A stretch of 64,000 nt of DNA from Rhizobium sp. FKL33 (GCF_005222915.1 NZ_STFX01000003.1:49811-113810); one strand, 5' to 3'. Positions 10,079 to 18,868 are shown, numbered from the stretch's first letter. Translations and numbers: made by a program. The notes: generated by a model from the letters alone, not told the origin.

Positions 10079-11242
10079 TCAACCGGGAGGAAGCGGCGTC
10101 CAGTCTTCCACGATCCGCCCGCCCGAGTAAACGGCGATCGGGCCGAATTGCTGCAGCACCGCTTCGCTCTGGCTCGGTCGCAGAAAGGCGAAATCGCCCT
10201 CGCGGGCGTCGGACCCATCCGACAACGCCATGAATTGCTGGTTGGAACTCTGGCCCCAAAGCGCATTCTCACGCATGCCTGGGGGATGGACGGGGCTCGC
10301 CATCCATTTGCCGCCATAGAGAAAGCAGCCTTCGCGCGGAAACTTGCCAAGCGTTTGCATCAGTGTCGTCAGGAAGGACGGGCCGGGCAGTTGCGCCTTG
10401 ACCCGTTTCAGGATCGGCGTGGCGATGAACAGGGCCGGCAGGAGATCGGTGAGTTCCGCGCTGTCGAAATCAGTCGGTTTGAGAAAGGCCGATCCCATGG
10501 AGATCTCGTTGGCGAGATCCGGCCCGTAGCCGAGCGCGGTGTTGCTGCCGCCGATATTGAGGATCCGCCGTTGGTCCGGCGAGAGCGCGTCAACAAAAGC
10601 CTTGTAGTGGCCGAGCACGCGGGCGCGTTCGCCTGCCGCCCCGCCGGCAAAACCCGGAATTTTGATGATATGCGCTTCATAGCCCATCACGCCTTCCAAT
10701 CGGATGCGGTTGTTCCTGACCGCAGCGAAGGCGGATCGCAACGCCGCGGGAGAGGCAAACCCGCCCCGGTGCATGCCGACGTCGATTTCGGCGGCGACGC
10801 GCAGATCGATATCCAGCGAAGCCGCAAGTGCGGCATAGTCTGTCAAACGTTCGGCGTTGTCGACGAGATGAACCACACGGCGGCTGAGCGCCTGCCGTTC
10901 GTGCGCGCTTGCCTGTTCGAACACATGTCTCAGAGCCACAGCCGACATGGGCTTGCCGAACAGGATTTCGGCGTCGGGATGCGCCGCCAGCACCGCCCGG
11001 GTGATGGGCAGATGAAAACTCATCACCCTCTTCGTGTCGAGGCGGTTCATCAGCCGCGCCAGAAGGGCGGGAACGGCGAGCGACTTGTCGACCAGCCGCA
11101 AGGCTTTGCCTGCCGTCCTCTTCCTCGCCACGGTATCGGCATTGGCGTCCAGCCGGTCGCGATCGATGACCAGCGTCGGCTGAAAGCGACCGGCCGCGGC
11201 CAAAGCCCCGCCGAGCGAGGTGAAATAGGCTCTGTCGCTCAT
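10079..11242 (-). CDS. fold-III PLP enzyme (alanine racemase N-terminal domain; amino acid deaminase/aldolase type)
   Basis: Predicted pyridoxal-phosphate enzyme of 387 residues in the D-threonine aldolase/D-serine deaminase branch of the alanine-racemase fold. The likely Schiff-base lysine is in KALRLVDKSLAVPAL near residue 50. Further landmarks are IDVGMHRGG and the phosphate-binding NIGGSNT. The start at 11242 gives a 4-base ATGA overlap with the upstream oxidase gene; the longer open frame is rejected for that reason. Proteins of this type beside FAD lactone oxidases occur, as I recall, in actinobacteria as well. The real substrate is unknown. Confidence 0.7.
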   Translation of the reverse strand: MSDRAYFTSLGGALAAAGRFQPTLVIDRDRLDANADTVARKRTAGKALRLVDKSLAVPALLARLMNRLDTKRVMSFHLPITRAVLAAHPDAEILFGKPMSAVALRHVFEQASAHERQALSRRVVHLVDNAERLTDYAALAASLDIDLRVAAEIDVGMHRGGFASPAALRSAFAAVRNNRIRLEGVMGYEAHIIKIPGFAGGAAGERARVLGHYKAFVDALSPDQRRILNIGGSNTALGYGPDLANEISMGSAFLKPTDFDSAELTDLLPALFIATPILKRVKAQLPGPSFLTTLMQTLGKFPREGCFLYGGKWMASPVHPPGMRENALWGQSSNQQFMALSDGSDAREGDFAFLRPSQSEAVLQQFGPIAVYSGGRIVEDWTPLPPG

Positions 11243-12519
11243 GCCTCGATCAGCCGCTTGATGTAAGGCGAAACGAACCGTCCGTCGGGATCGAGCATTC
11301 GCCGCACCTCCATCGCATCTTTCCAGCGGGGATAAAGCTTGGCGAAATCCGCGCCTATCAGCGTATGCATCTTGCCCCAATGCGGCCGGCCGCCATAGCG
11401 GCGGAAGATCGGCTCGGCGGCGCGCTGGAAGGCGATCGGGTCTTCGGCCGCGTCATGATGAATGGCGATCGAGCAGGTCTGCCGCTTGTAGAAGGGGCTG
11501 AGCCAGATCTCGTCGGCGGCGACGGTGCGCACCTCCATCGGGAAATAGACTTCGGGAAAGCGCTTTTCGGTGAGTTCGATGATTTCCGCCAAGGCCTTGG
11601 GACCCTCCTCGATGGGCAGGTGATACTCCATCTCGTTGAATCGCGTCTGCCGGTCGCTGGTATAGACCTTCAACCAGTTCTCGACATAGTCCTCGCGCGG
11701 CAATTTCCGCATCGCGTCCGAAATCAGCTTGCGGCGCATCCATGGAAACCATTTCAGCAGATTGCGCGCGAGTTTCAGCGTCTTCAACCCGTCCTCGTCA
11801 TCCTCCGGCGGCCGTGATGTCACCGGCTCGTCGGTGATGTCGCTGGCGAGAAACATCGCATGGCCGGAATAGGGCACGAAATAAAACTCGGCGGACCGGT
11901 GGGCCTTCATCATCGACTGGAAATTGGCGATCATGTCGCCGATCGGCAGCACCCAGCGGCGTTTGCGCATGCGATAGGTCGGCAGGTTGTTGAGCGTCAC
12001 CGCGCTCACGATGCCGAAGGCCCCGAGGCTGACGCCGATGGCGTTCATCATCTCGCCATCCGCCTCGCGGGTGAAGACGCGCCTTTCGCCGCGCCCGTCG
12101 ACCAGTTCGATATGGTGGAGCAGCGTGTGATAGGCGCCGAGCGTCGAGCCGGTGCCATGGGTGGCGGTGCCGAGGGCCCCGCCGATCGACTGTTTATCGA
12201 TGTCGCCCATATTGGCGAGCGCCTGGCCGACACTGTCGAGGATTTTGGTGAGATTGCCGAGCTTCGTGCCGGCTCGCACCGTGGCGCGGCAGTGTTCGTC
12301 GTCATGGGACATCAGGCCCTCGATATGGTCGAGGGACAGGATCGTGCCGTCGCTCGGCACGAGCGGCGTGAAGGAATGGCCGGAGCCGACGACGCGGATT
12401 GGGCCCGGCGCGGTTTTCACGATCTCCTGCAGCGCTTCCACCGTTTCAGGCGTCTCGAAGCGCTGCGGGCGCGCGGTGACATAGCCCGACCAGTTCGACC
12501 AGGTGTGCGGCGCATTCAT
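11239..12519 (-). CDS. FAD-dependent D-arabinono-1,4-lactone oxidase/L-gulonolactone oxidase-like protein
   Basis: Oxidoreductase of 426 residues related to aldonolactone oxidases. The N-terminal FAD-binding half has VGSGHSFTPLVPSDGTILSLD and the GDIDKQSIGGALGTATHGTG segment that wraps the flavin. The C-terminal half contains the ALO domain, with RRYGGRPHWGKMHT near the C-terminus holding the His-Trp-Gly-Lys motif of the active site. Such enzymes oxidise galactono-, gulono- or arabinono-lactones. It sits between the MFS carrier (4 bases between stop and start) and the PLP enzyme (4-base overlap), so these are one operon. The substrate is not predictable from sequence. Confidence 0.85.
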   Translation of the reverse strand: MNAPHTWSNWSGYVTARPQRFETPETVEALQEIVKTAPGPIRVVGSGHSFTPLVPSDGTILSLDHIEGLMSHDDEHCRATVRAGTKLGNLTKILDSVGQALANMGDIDKQSIGGALGTATHGTGSTLGAYHTLLHHIELVDGRGERRVFTREADGEMMNAIGVSLGAFGIVSAVTLNNLPTYRMRKRRWVLPIGDMIANFQSMMKAHRSAEFYFVPYSGHAMFLASDITDEPVTSRPPEDDEDGLKTLKLARNLLKWFPWMRRKLISDAMRKLPREDYVENWLKVYTSDRQTRFNEMEYHLPIEEGPKALAEIIELTEKRFPEVYFPMEVRTVAADEIWLSPFYKRQTCSIAIHHDAAEDPIAFQRAAEPIFRRYGGRPHWGKMHTLIGADFAKLYPRWKDAMEVRRMLDPDGRFVSPYIKRLIEA

Positions 12520-12523
12520 CGTG

Positions 12524-13744
12524 TCAAACTCCTCTGTGTCTGGATCGGGCGAGGCCGAAGGAAAGCGTCAGCGCCAGGCTGATCAGCGCCGATGCGCCCG
12601 CAAAGACCGCGATTGGCCTGTAATCGGCGCCGGTGACGAAGAACGAGGCTCCGGCAGGCCCGAGCGCGCCGCCGAACAATTGCGCGGCCGGCGTGAGCAG
12701 CGCGGTGCGGCGCGTGCTGTCCGCCGCCACCGTCATGGCGATCTGCCAGGGCGTCACGAACAACAGCAGGAAACCGGAGGCGAGCGACAGCAGCCAGAAC
12801 AAGGGCAGCGAGACGCTTTGGGTGAAGGCATAGGCGATGACGACGGCGGCGAGCGCGCAGAAGGACAGCATTCCGACATAAGGGATCTTCGGTTCAAGCG
12901 CCGTTGCGGCGAGCGCTCCGGCCACCTGCGCCAGAAGCGACACCGACACGATCAGGCCCACCGTGGCGGAAGGCACATTGTTCTCGGCGCCCAGCGGCTC
13001 CAGAAACGCCCAGATCGCTCCGGTGAACATATAGAGACTGAAGATCGACAACAGCGCCAGACCCGGTCGAAGCGCGAAAACCGCGCGCGGATGCAGTGCG
13101 GCGTCGGCTGAAAGCGGGCCGTAATCATCGAGAAGCCGCGGCGCAAACAGCAGTCCGGCCAGTGTCGCCGCCGCGAGCAACAGAAAGCTTCCCGTCGAGC
13201 CCCAGGCAGGGGCGATCAGCAGCGCGATCACCACCGCTGCGGCGCTCTGGGCCAATGTCTGGACGATGATGAACCAGCCGCCATTGCGGCCGGGCGCGTC
13301 GCTGCGGGCGATCAGTTCGATCGCCACCGCAATCAATCCGCCTTCCACGAATCCCGCAAACACCCGGACGAGGATCAGCCACAGCGGCGTCGGGGCAAAG
13401 GCCGTGGCGGCATGCGCAGCAGCCGCCAGAGCCAGAAGCATGCCGGATTTCATCCGCATCGAACGCGCGCCGCCGATTGCCGACAACATGGCCGAACCCA
13501 GACCGATCGCCAGCATTTCCAGCGTGGCGAGGATCGCGATCTCGTCAAAGGTGGCGCGTGCTTCGGTAAAGAGCCCGCCGAGCAATATCGGCTGCAGCCC
13601 CAATGACAGGGCCCCGATCGAGCCCACCGCCATGGACGATGGAAGGTCGCTTTCCCGTAGCCTGCGCAGTCCGCGGCGCATGGGTAAACCATATCCAGTC
13701 TGCACGACCAACCTCACGCTTGCTTTTTCTTGCGGATTGCTCAA
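12524..13744 (-). CDS. MFS transporter
   Basis: Inner-membrane carrier of about 406 residues with roughly twelve hydrophobic segments (for example LGLQPILLGGLF, AALAHAATAFAPTPLWLILVRVFAGFVEGGLIAVAIELIA split over two helices, LALLSIFSLYMFTGAIWAF). The conserved RVFAGFVEGG in helix 4/5 fits the major facilitator family. The start is uncertain: 13744 would be TTG with a GGAGA 16 bases upstream, while an ATG at 13681 lacks a clear ribosome-binding site. It is the first gene of a four-gene operon and is divergent from a TetR regulator, which probably represses it. Export of a substrate or import of a sugar acid are both possible. Confidence 0.8.
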   Translation of the reverse strand: MSNPQEKASVRLVVQTGYGLPMRRGLRRLRESDLPSSMAVGSIGALSLGLQPILLGGLFTEARATFDEIAILATLEMLAIGLGSAMLSAIGGARSMRMKSGMLLALAAAAHAATAFAPTPLWLILVRVFAGFVEGGLIAVAIELIARSDAPGRNGGWFIIVQTLAQSAAAVVIALLIAPAWGSTGSFLLLAAATLAGLLFAPRLLDDYGPLSADAALHPRAVFALRPGLALLSIFSLYMFTGAIWAFLEPLGAENNVPSATVGLIVSVSLLAQVAGALAATALEPKIPYVGMLSFCALAAVVIAYAFTQSVSLPLFWLLSLASGFLLLFVTPWQIAMTVAADSTRRTALLTPAAQLFGGALGPAGASFFVTGADYRPIAVFAGASALISLALTLSFGLARSRHRGV

Positions 13745-13778
13745 TTGCTTTTATTTATATTCTCCTCATAAACAAATC

Positions 13779-13802
13779 TGACAGTTGGTCATCTTTCTGT
13801 CA
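13779..13802. promoter_or_regulatory. candidate TetR operator between the MFS operon and tetR
   Basis: TGACAG at 13779-13784 and CTGTCA at 13797-13802 form a perfect 6-base inverted repeat with a 12-base spacer, midway between the divergent MFS and TetR starts. The right arm read on the minus strand gives TTGACA, a consensus -35 box for the MFS operon, so a bound repressor would cover the promoter. This is inference from position and symmetry. Confidence 0.5.
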
Positions 13803-13816
13803 AGCAGGGGAGCTAA

Positions 13817-14458
13817 GTGGAGGACCACGACGGCATGCAGGATCTGGATTCCAATTTGAGGCGTTCCCCGAAACAGGATCGCAGCCGGGAGCGCGTCGAG
13901 GAAATATTGGGCGCCGCCAAGCAGCTGATCGGCGAAAAGGGCATCGATGCGGTGAAGATGCGCGAGATTGCAGCGCTGGCCGGCGGCCCGATCTCCTCGC
14001 TCTATCAATATTTCCCCAACAAGTCCTCGATCGTGTCGATGCTGCACAATCAGTGGATCGCCGAATTGGGTTCCGTTCTCGATGGCGGACTGGAAAAAGC
14101 GCGGGATCTGGATGAGATCTGCACTGCCGCCGTCTCGCTGCTCGACTACTACTATCAGCGCATCGTCGCCGATCCCGCCATTCTCGACATGGTAAACGCC
14201 ATCCAGGCTGACAAGAGCTCCAAGGGAGCAGACATCGCCGCCACCCGTCGGCATGCGGATCAGTTTGCGGAAAGCGCCCGGCCCTTCATCGCCGAGGATC
14301 AGTTCGAGGCGTTCCAGCGGGTGACCTTCCTGATGTTCCAGCTGGCGAGCGGGGCGGTTAGGTTGGCGCTCGCGGTCGGCCCCGACGAATCGGACGCCGT
14401 CATCAACGACTACAAGATCATGATCAGGACCCAGCTCGCGGCCTTTGCGCGCCGGTGA
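13817..14458 (+). CDS. TetR/AcrR family transcriptional regulator
   Basis: DNA-binding repressor of 213 residues. The N-terminal TetR helix-turn-helix is clear: RVEEILGAAKQLIGEKGIDAVKMREIAALAG followed by the recognition helix SSLYQYFPNKSSIVSML. The C-terminal all-helical domain, which usually binds a ligand, has no recognisable specificity. The start is either GTG at 13817 (GGGGAG 4 bases upstream) or ATG at 13835 (GGAGG 11 bases upstream); both keep the whole HTH. Divergent from the MFS/lactone-oxidase operon, which it likely controls. Confidence 0.85.
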   Translation: MEDHDGMQDLDSNLRRSPKQDRSRERVEEILGAAKQLIGEKGIDAVKMREIAALAGGPISSLYQYFPNKSSIVSMLHNQWIAELGSVLDGGLEKARDLDEICTAAVSLLDYYYQRIVADPAILDMVNAIQADKSSKGADIAATRRHADQFAESARPFIAEDQFEAFQRVTFLMFQLASGAVRLALAVGPDESDAVINDYKIMIRTQLAAFARR

Positions 14459-14480
14459 AGCGGAAACTGGAAATCGGCAG

Positions 14481-14520
14481 AAAAAAACCCGGTGCATTGC
14501 TGGGAGGCAATGCGACCGGG
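14481..14520 (-). terminator. intrinsic terminator of the DUF1127 gene
   Basis: On the minus strand a stem formed by 14488-14500 and 14507-14520 (CCCGGT..CATTGC against GCAATG..ACCGGG, one bulged base) is followed by a run of seven T (14481-14487). It lies 72 bases after the DUF1127 stop. Confidence 0.8.
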
Positions 14521-14591
14521 CAAATGGCAGGGCCTGCTTGGCGAAACCCTGCGGGGAAACTCGCGCGCCTTCCAGCGAAGGCGAAACTCTT

Positions 14592-14876
14592 TCAGAAGCG
14601 GCGCATGCCGCGGATTGTCTTCTCGCGCGCCTGGATCAAGGGCGCATAAGGGTTATCCCTGAAGGCCCGTTCCAAGGCGCTGTCGATGTCCCGACGGCTC
14701 AAGCCGATATCGGCCAGTTGCGCGTCGTCGAAGTCGCGCATCGACGCAATCACGCGACGGTTTTTGTATGCCAGATACTTTTGTGCAAGCCCGCGCAAGG
14801 GGAGTACCGTCCAGTTCTGCAAAAAAATTTTTATGCCGGACTCTGCGCTTGCAGCATACCTGTCGCGCGTTGCCAT
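14592..14876 (-). CDS. DUF1127 domain-containing small protein
   Basis: Small basic protein of 94 residues. The C-terminal half carries the DUF1127 (YjiS-like) signature: KNRRVIASMRDFDDAQLADIG followed by LSRRDIDSALERAF. Members in Agrobacterium and Brucella affect stress, carbon and phosphate physiology and several contact RNA; the function here is unknown. The start at 14876 is preferred because GGAGAG lies four bases upstream of that ATG, whereas the longer frame begins with GTG and places this site inside the coding region. It is divergent from an LsrB/VtlR-like LysR gene, and VtlR is reported to activate DUF1127 genes in Brucella, so control by the neighbour is plausible. Confidence 0.8.
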   Translation of the reverse strand: MATRDRYAASAESGIKIFLQNWTVLPLRGLAQKYLAYKNRRVIASMRDFDDAQLADIGLSRRDIDSALERAFRDNPYAPLIQAREKTIRGMRRF

Positions 14877-15007
14877 TGAACTCTCCATAGCCGGACCCAC
14901 CGGCGGCTGTTGATTTGATAATGGTCACTTAAAAAGAATCCTATTGATCAGTCCAACGAATGTTTCTAATCATTATCATCAACGGTTCTTATGTGTGGGG
15001 GATGCGC

Positions 15008-15958
15008 ATGTCCGCGCCGCTTGATATCGATCAGTTGCAGACCTTCGTCGCGATCGCCGATGCGGGCAGTTTCACCAAGGCCGCCGAGCGCGTGTTCAAG
15101 ACCCAGTCGGCGGTGTCGATGCAGATGCGGCGTCTCGAAGAACGCATCCGTAAACCGCTGTTCGTGAAGGACGGCCGCGGCAACCGGCTGACGCCCGAAG
15201 GCGAGAAACTGCTCAATTACGCGCGGCGCATGATCCGGCTGAACAACGAAGCCGTCGCCGCTTTCGACGACAACCGGCTCGAGGGCACGTTGAGAATCGG
15301 CACGCCTGACGACTATGCCGACCGCTACATGCCGGAGATCATCCAGCGCTTTGCGCGCTCCCATCCCAATGTCGAACTCTACATCGAATGCGAGCCCTCC
15401 GTCGCACTGGCGGAGAAGATGGCGCGCGGCGAACTCGACATCGCGCTCGTCACCCACAATCCGCTGGAGCGCGAATCGGAAGTGGTGCGCACCGAGCCGC
15501 TCTGCTGGGTGACGTCGGCCAATCATCCGCTGCCGGAAAACGCGCCCGTGCCGCTGGCGCTCGGCCGCCGTGATTGTCAGTGGCGGAGACTTGCCTGCGC
15601 CTCGCTCGATTCCATCGGCCGTGAATATCAGATCCTGTTCACCAGTTGGTCCTCCACCGTCGTAGCGGCCGCCGTGCTCGCCGGCATGGCCGTGTCCGTG
15701 CTGCCGGAATCGGCGCTGCGCACCGGCATGAAGGTGCTGGGCCAGCCGGACGGCTTTCCGCCGCTTGCGCCGGTGCAGATCGGCATCATGAAGCGCACGG
15801 GCCTGTCGACCTCGCTGACCAACGCCATCACCGCCCATATCTCGGCCTGCCTCGACAATATCACCCCGGCCAATGTCGACGACGAGCTCGACCGCGACGT
15901 GAAGATGTGGCCGCGCATGCCCCGGCTGAAGGCCGGCCATATGCTTCCGGGTTGGTGA
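15008..15958 (+). CDS. LysR family transcriptional regulator (LsrB/VtlR-like)
   Basis: Regulator of 316 residues. The N-terminal winged HTH is classical: LDIDQLQTFVAIADAGSFTKAA then FKTQSAVSMQMRRLEERI. The effector domain follows from about residue 90. The strongly conserved LDIDQLQTF..SAVSMQMRRLEE region and the C-terminal extension after residue 285 resemble LsrB/VtlR of rhizobia and Brucella, which govern redox, lipopolysaccharide and DUF1127/small-RNA genes. A second ATG at 15002 is possible; 15008 was chosen for its spacing from the GGGGG stretch, and the longer frame from 14960 has no ribosome-binding site. Confidence 0.82.
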   Translation: MSAPLDIDQLQTFVAIADAGSFTKAAERVFKTQSAVSMQMRRLEERIRKPLFVKDGRGNRLTPEGEKLLNYARRMIRLNNEAVAAFDDNRLEGTLRIGTPDDYADRYMPEIIQRFARSHPNVELYIECEPSVALAEKMARGELDIALVTHNPLERESEVVRTEPLCWVTSANHPLPENAPVPLALGRRDCQWRRLACASLDSIGREYQILFTSWSSTVVAAAVLAGMAVSVLPESALRTGMKVLGQPDGFPPLAPVQIGIMKRTGLSTSLTNAITAHISACLDNITPANVDDELDRDVKMWPRMPRLKAGHMLPGW

Positions 15959-15970
15959 AGCGCGCCGGCA

Positions 15971-16034
15971 TTCTCTGTCGATCATCAGAGAATTATAATA
16001 TTATAAGCGGGCCGCAATTCGGCCCGCACAGGGC
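15971..16034 (+). terminator. stacked palindromes and terminator-like hairpin after the LysR gene
   Basis: Three symmetrical elements follow one another: TTCTCTG/CAGAGAA (15971-15992), the perfect 14-base palindrome TTATAATATTATAA (15993-16006), and a GC-rich hairpin with an 8-base stem GCGGGCCG/CGGCCCGC (16007-16027), followed by a short T run at 16037-16040. The last is probably the LysR terminator. Confidence 0.6.
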
Positions 16035-16114
16035 GCTTTTGAAATGACATTCGGCTGCCCCGGTCCTAGACTCGCCCTCAAGAAGACTTCTCTTTTCGAC
16101 AAGATGGGAACGCC

Positions 16115-18109
16115 ATGGCCGACCGCGCCTTCGCCACGATTGAAAATCACTGGATCACGCTGAAGGACGGCACGCGCCTCGCCGCCCGCATCTGGATGCC
16201 CGAAAACGCCGACGCCGATCCCGTGCCGGCGGTGTTCGAATTCCTGCCTTACCGCAAGCGTGACGGAACGAGCCCGCGCGACGAATCCACCTATCCGGTC
16301 TTCGCCGCCGCCGGCATCGCCGGCGTCCGCGTCGACATCAGGGGCTCGGGGGAATCCGATGGCGTCATCGACGGCGAATACACGCCTTTGGAGCTCGCCA
16401 ACGCCTGTGAACTGATCGCCTGGATCGCCGAACAGCCCTGGTGCAACGGCTCGGTCGGCATGATGGGCATTTCCTGGGGCGGGTTCAATTCGCTGCAGGT
16501 GGCGGCGCTGCGCCCGCCGGCGCTCAAGGCGGTGATCTCGATCGCCTCGACCGTCGATCGCTACAATGACGATATCCATTACAAGAACGGCTGCCATCTC
16601 TCTGCGCAACTGTCGTGGGCGGCGACCATGCTGGCCTATCAGTCCCGCTCGCCGGACCCTGAACTGACCGGCAACCGGTGGAAGGAGATGTGGCTGGAGC
16701 GGCTCGACGCCGAACCCTTTTTCCTGGAGGAATGGCTCGAGCACCAGCGCCGCGACGATTTCTGGAAACACGGTTCGATCTGCGAGAATTTCGACGATGT
16801 CCAGATCCCGACGCTGGTGATCGCCGGCTGGGCTGACGGCTACCGCAACACGCCGCTGAAGGCCGTGGAAGGCCTGGGCGACAAGGCCAAGGCGATTATC
16901 GGTCCCTGGGTGCACAAATATCCCCATTTCGCCTGGCCCAAGCCGCGCGCCGATTTTCTCGGCGAAGCGATCCGCTGGTGGAACCGCTGGCTGAAGGGCG
17001 AGGAAAACGGCGCCGAGGACCTGCCGCAGGTCCGCGCCTATATCATGGACGACGTCAAGCCCGCGCCGCGCCGCGACTTCGATCCGGGATTCTGGGTCGC
17101 TAAGCCGCGCTGGACGGCGCCTGATATGGACAGCCTCCGTCTCGATGGCGCGCATGGGCTGGCTTTCGGCAGCGAGAGCCATGCTCGGGGCAGGACCGCG
17201 TTGCGTTCGCCGCTCGCCACCGGCACGGCGTCGGGCGAGTATTTCACGCTGAAGCCGGACGCAGAAATGGCCGTCGATCAACGTAGCGACGACGCGGGTT
17301 CGCTCGTGTTCGAAACCGAGCCGTTGGCGGAAGCCCGTGACTATCTCGGCATGCCCGTGGTTCGCATCACGCTCAAGTCGGACGCCGAACTCGCCAATCT
17401 CTGCGCCCGTATCGTCGATGTGCATCCCGATGGGACGGCGCTCCGGGTCAGCTTCGGCGTGCTCAATCTGGCGCATCGGACGTCGAACGAGCATCCCGAG
17501 CCGCTGACGCCCGGCGAAGACACGGAAATCACCCTGACGCTGGACGCCTGCGGCTATCGATTCGAGCCAGGCCATCGCATCCGGCTGTCGCTGTCGACCG
17601 CCTATTGGCCGATGATCCTGCCGCCGCCGACCGACGCCACGCTCGACATCGATCTCGCCTCGGTGGAGCTCTTGTTGCCCAAACTCGGCGACGCAGCGCG
17701 CATCGTCATGAAGGAGCCGGATAACCCGTCGCCGCTGCCGACCTATATCGAGCACGCGCCGGGTGATACCAGACGTTCGGTGGCGCGCGATCTCACCCAT
17801 GCCCGCACCGAATACCGAATTGTGGAAGACACCGGACTGCATGAGCATCCCGGCACGGGCCTCTCGACGCGGCAGTTGCGCGAAGAGCTATGGACGATTG
17901 CCGACAACGATCCGTCGTCGATGACGGGAACCTCGGTGTGGACCTGTGACATGTCCCGACCAGGCTGGTTTGTCCGCACGATCTCGACGGCGCGGATCAG
18001 CTGCACCGCCGATGACTGGATCATCGACGCCGAAGTCGTGGCGATAGACGGCGAGGACGAGTTTTTCCGCAAAGCCTATGCCAAATCCATCCCGCGCGAC
18101 GGGATGTGA
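16115..18109 (+). CDS. CocE/NonD family hydrolase (S15 peptidase fold)
   Basis: Predicted serine hydrolase of 664 residues. The N-terminal alpha/beta-hydrolase domain shows the oxyanion tyrosine region FEFLPYRKRDG, the nucleophile motif MMGISWGGFN (Gly-x-Ser-x-x-Gly), an acid in AGWADGYRNTP and a histidine in GPWVHKYPHF. The C-terminal half is the jelly-roll domain of X-Pro dipeptidyl-peptidase-like enzymes (AYWPMILPPP and later). Family members cleave esters, amides or X-Pro peptides. Length fits the large, cytoplasmic NonD subgroup; no signal peptide is visible. No operon partner. Confidence 0.85.
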   Translation: MADRAFATIENHWITLKDGTRLAARIWMPENADADPVPAVFEFLPYRKRDGTSPRDESTYPVFAAAGIAGVRVDIRGSGESDGVIDGEYTPLELANACELIAWIAEQPWCNGSVGMMGISWGGFNSLQVAALRPPALKAVISIASTVDRYNDDIHYKNGCHLSAQLSWAATMLAYQSRSPDPELTGNRWKEMWLERLDAEPFFLEEWLEHQRRDDFWKHGSICENFDDVQIPTLVIAGWADGYRNTPLKAVEGLGDKAKAIIGPWVHKYPHFAWPKPRADFLGEAIRWWNRWLKGEENGAEDLPQVRAYIMDDVKPAPRRDFDPGFWVAKPRWTAPDMDSLRLDGAHGLAFGSESHARGRTALRSPLATGTASGEYFTLKPDAEMAVDQRSDDAGSLVFETEPLAEARDYLGMPVVRITLKSDAELANLCARIVDVHPDGTALRVSFGVLNLAHRTSNEHPEPLTPGEDTEITLTLDACGYRFEPGHRIRLSLSTAYWPMILPPPTDATLDIDLASVELLLPKLGDAARIVMKEPDNPSPLPTYIEHAPGDTRRSVARDLTHARTEYRIVEDTGLHEHPGTGLSTRQLREELWTIADNDPSSMTGTSVWTCDMSRPGWFVRTISTARISCTADDWIIDAEVVAIDGEDEFFRKAYAKSIPRDGM

Positions 18110-18111
18110 CC

Positions 18112-18678
18112 TCATTTGCCCTGGGGCGGACGCGGGAGGGGAAGAGCCTGGACAAACGGCTCCACCGCTTCCCCTGGCTTCCACTTCTTCAGCCGGAAGA
18201 GGATGTCGGTTTCCCACTTGGAGGAATCCGGCTCGCTCAGGTCGCAAATCCTGAAGACGTTGAGAAGGCAGCCAAAATGCAGGCCCTTCTCATCGCGGGT
18301 GCTGTCGATGGTGAGTTTCGCTTCGTTCGCCCATTGGATGATGAGGACGTGAATGTCGCGCATCCGCTCATAGGGGCCCCGCCAACTCGCCTGAATATAG
18401 TCGGCCGCCGGTAGACTGCCGGCCTTGAAGGGCCCGTTCGTGCGCATCGGTTTCTCGGTGAAAAACCCGAAATCGGCTTCCAGATTGTCGAAATCACGGA
18501 ACGTCACGAGTTTGAGAAAGGCCGATCCGATTTCTTTTGCGCCTTGTTTGAGCGCCTCTTCACGCGCTTCCTTGAAGAACACCTGTGACTGCTGGGTGAT
18601 CAGACGCGCCGACAACCTCGACCGCAACGATATGAACTGCTGGCGGTTGATCTGAATTTTTTGAGGTATAGACAGCAT
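18112..18678 (-). CDS. GyrI-like small-molecule-binding domain protein
   Basis: Protein of 188 residues of uncertain function. The segment PAADYIQASWRGPYERMRDIHVLIIQWANEAKL (about residues 90-123) resembles the GyrI/SbmC-like effector-binding domain also found at the C-terminus of AraC and MerR regulators. No DNA-binding domain is present. The N-terminal 60 residues are helical and charged. It converges with the CocE-type hydrolase gene (2 bases apart) and faces away from the sugar cluster. Call based on motif resemblance only. Confidence 0.55.
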   Translation of the reverse strand: MLSIPQKIQINRQQFISLRSRLSARLITQQSQVFFKEAREEALKQGAKEIGSAFLKLVTFRDFDNLEADFGFFTEKPMRTNGPFKAGSLPAADYIQASWRGPYERMRDIHVLIIQWANEAKLTIDSTRDEKGLHFGCLLNVFRICDLSEPDSSKWETDILFRLKKWKPGEAVEPFVQALPLPRPPQGK

Positions 18679-18868
18679 TGGGGAGGTCGCTCGCTTCCGG
18701 ATAGGGCCGTTCCAATCTCGCCTTTTTTGATTGCTCGGCTAAAAAGCAGATTCCTTGATAGGGGCCTTTGCTATTCGCAGCAAGAACTTTAGGCCCGCAA
18801 AAGCTTCCCGGCCCAAGAGTGGTTATAAGACCCAGCAGGCGTCAGGATGATTCGCGGGTGAAGCAGAT

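Noticed and set aside
9848..11266. 472-codon plus-strand open frame opposite the phosphatase and PLP enzyme genes
   Set aside because: Composition is the Arg/His/Gly-rich type expected from antisense of GC-rich genes, and no family resemblance; the minus-strand genes have all expected motifs.
14960..15007. Fur-box-like TAATCATTATCATC upstream of the LysR gene
   Set aside because: Only about half of the 19-base consensus matches and the region is generally AT rich, so it is not distinguishable from chance.
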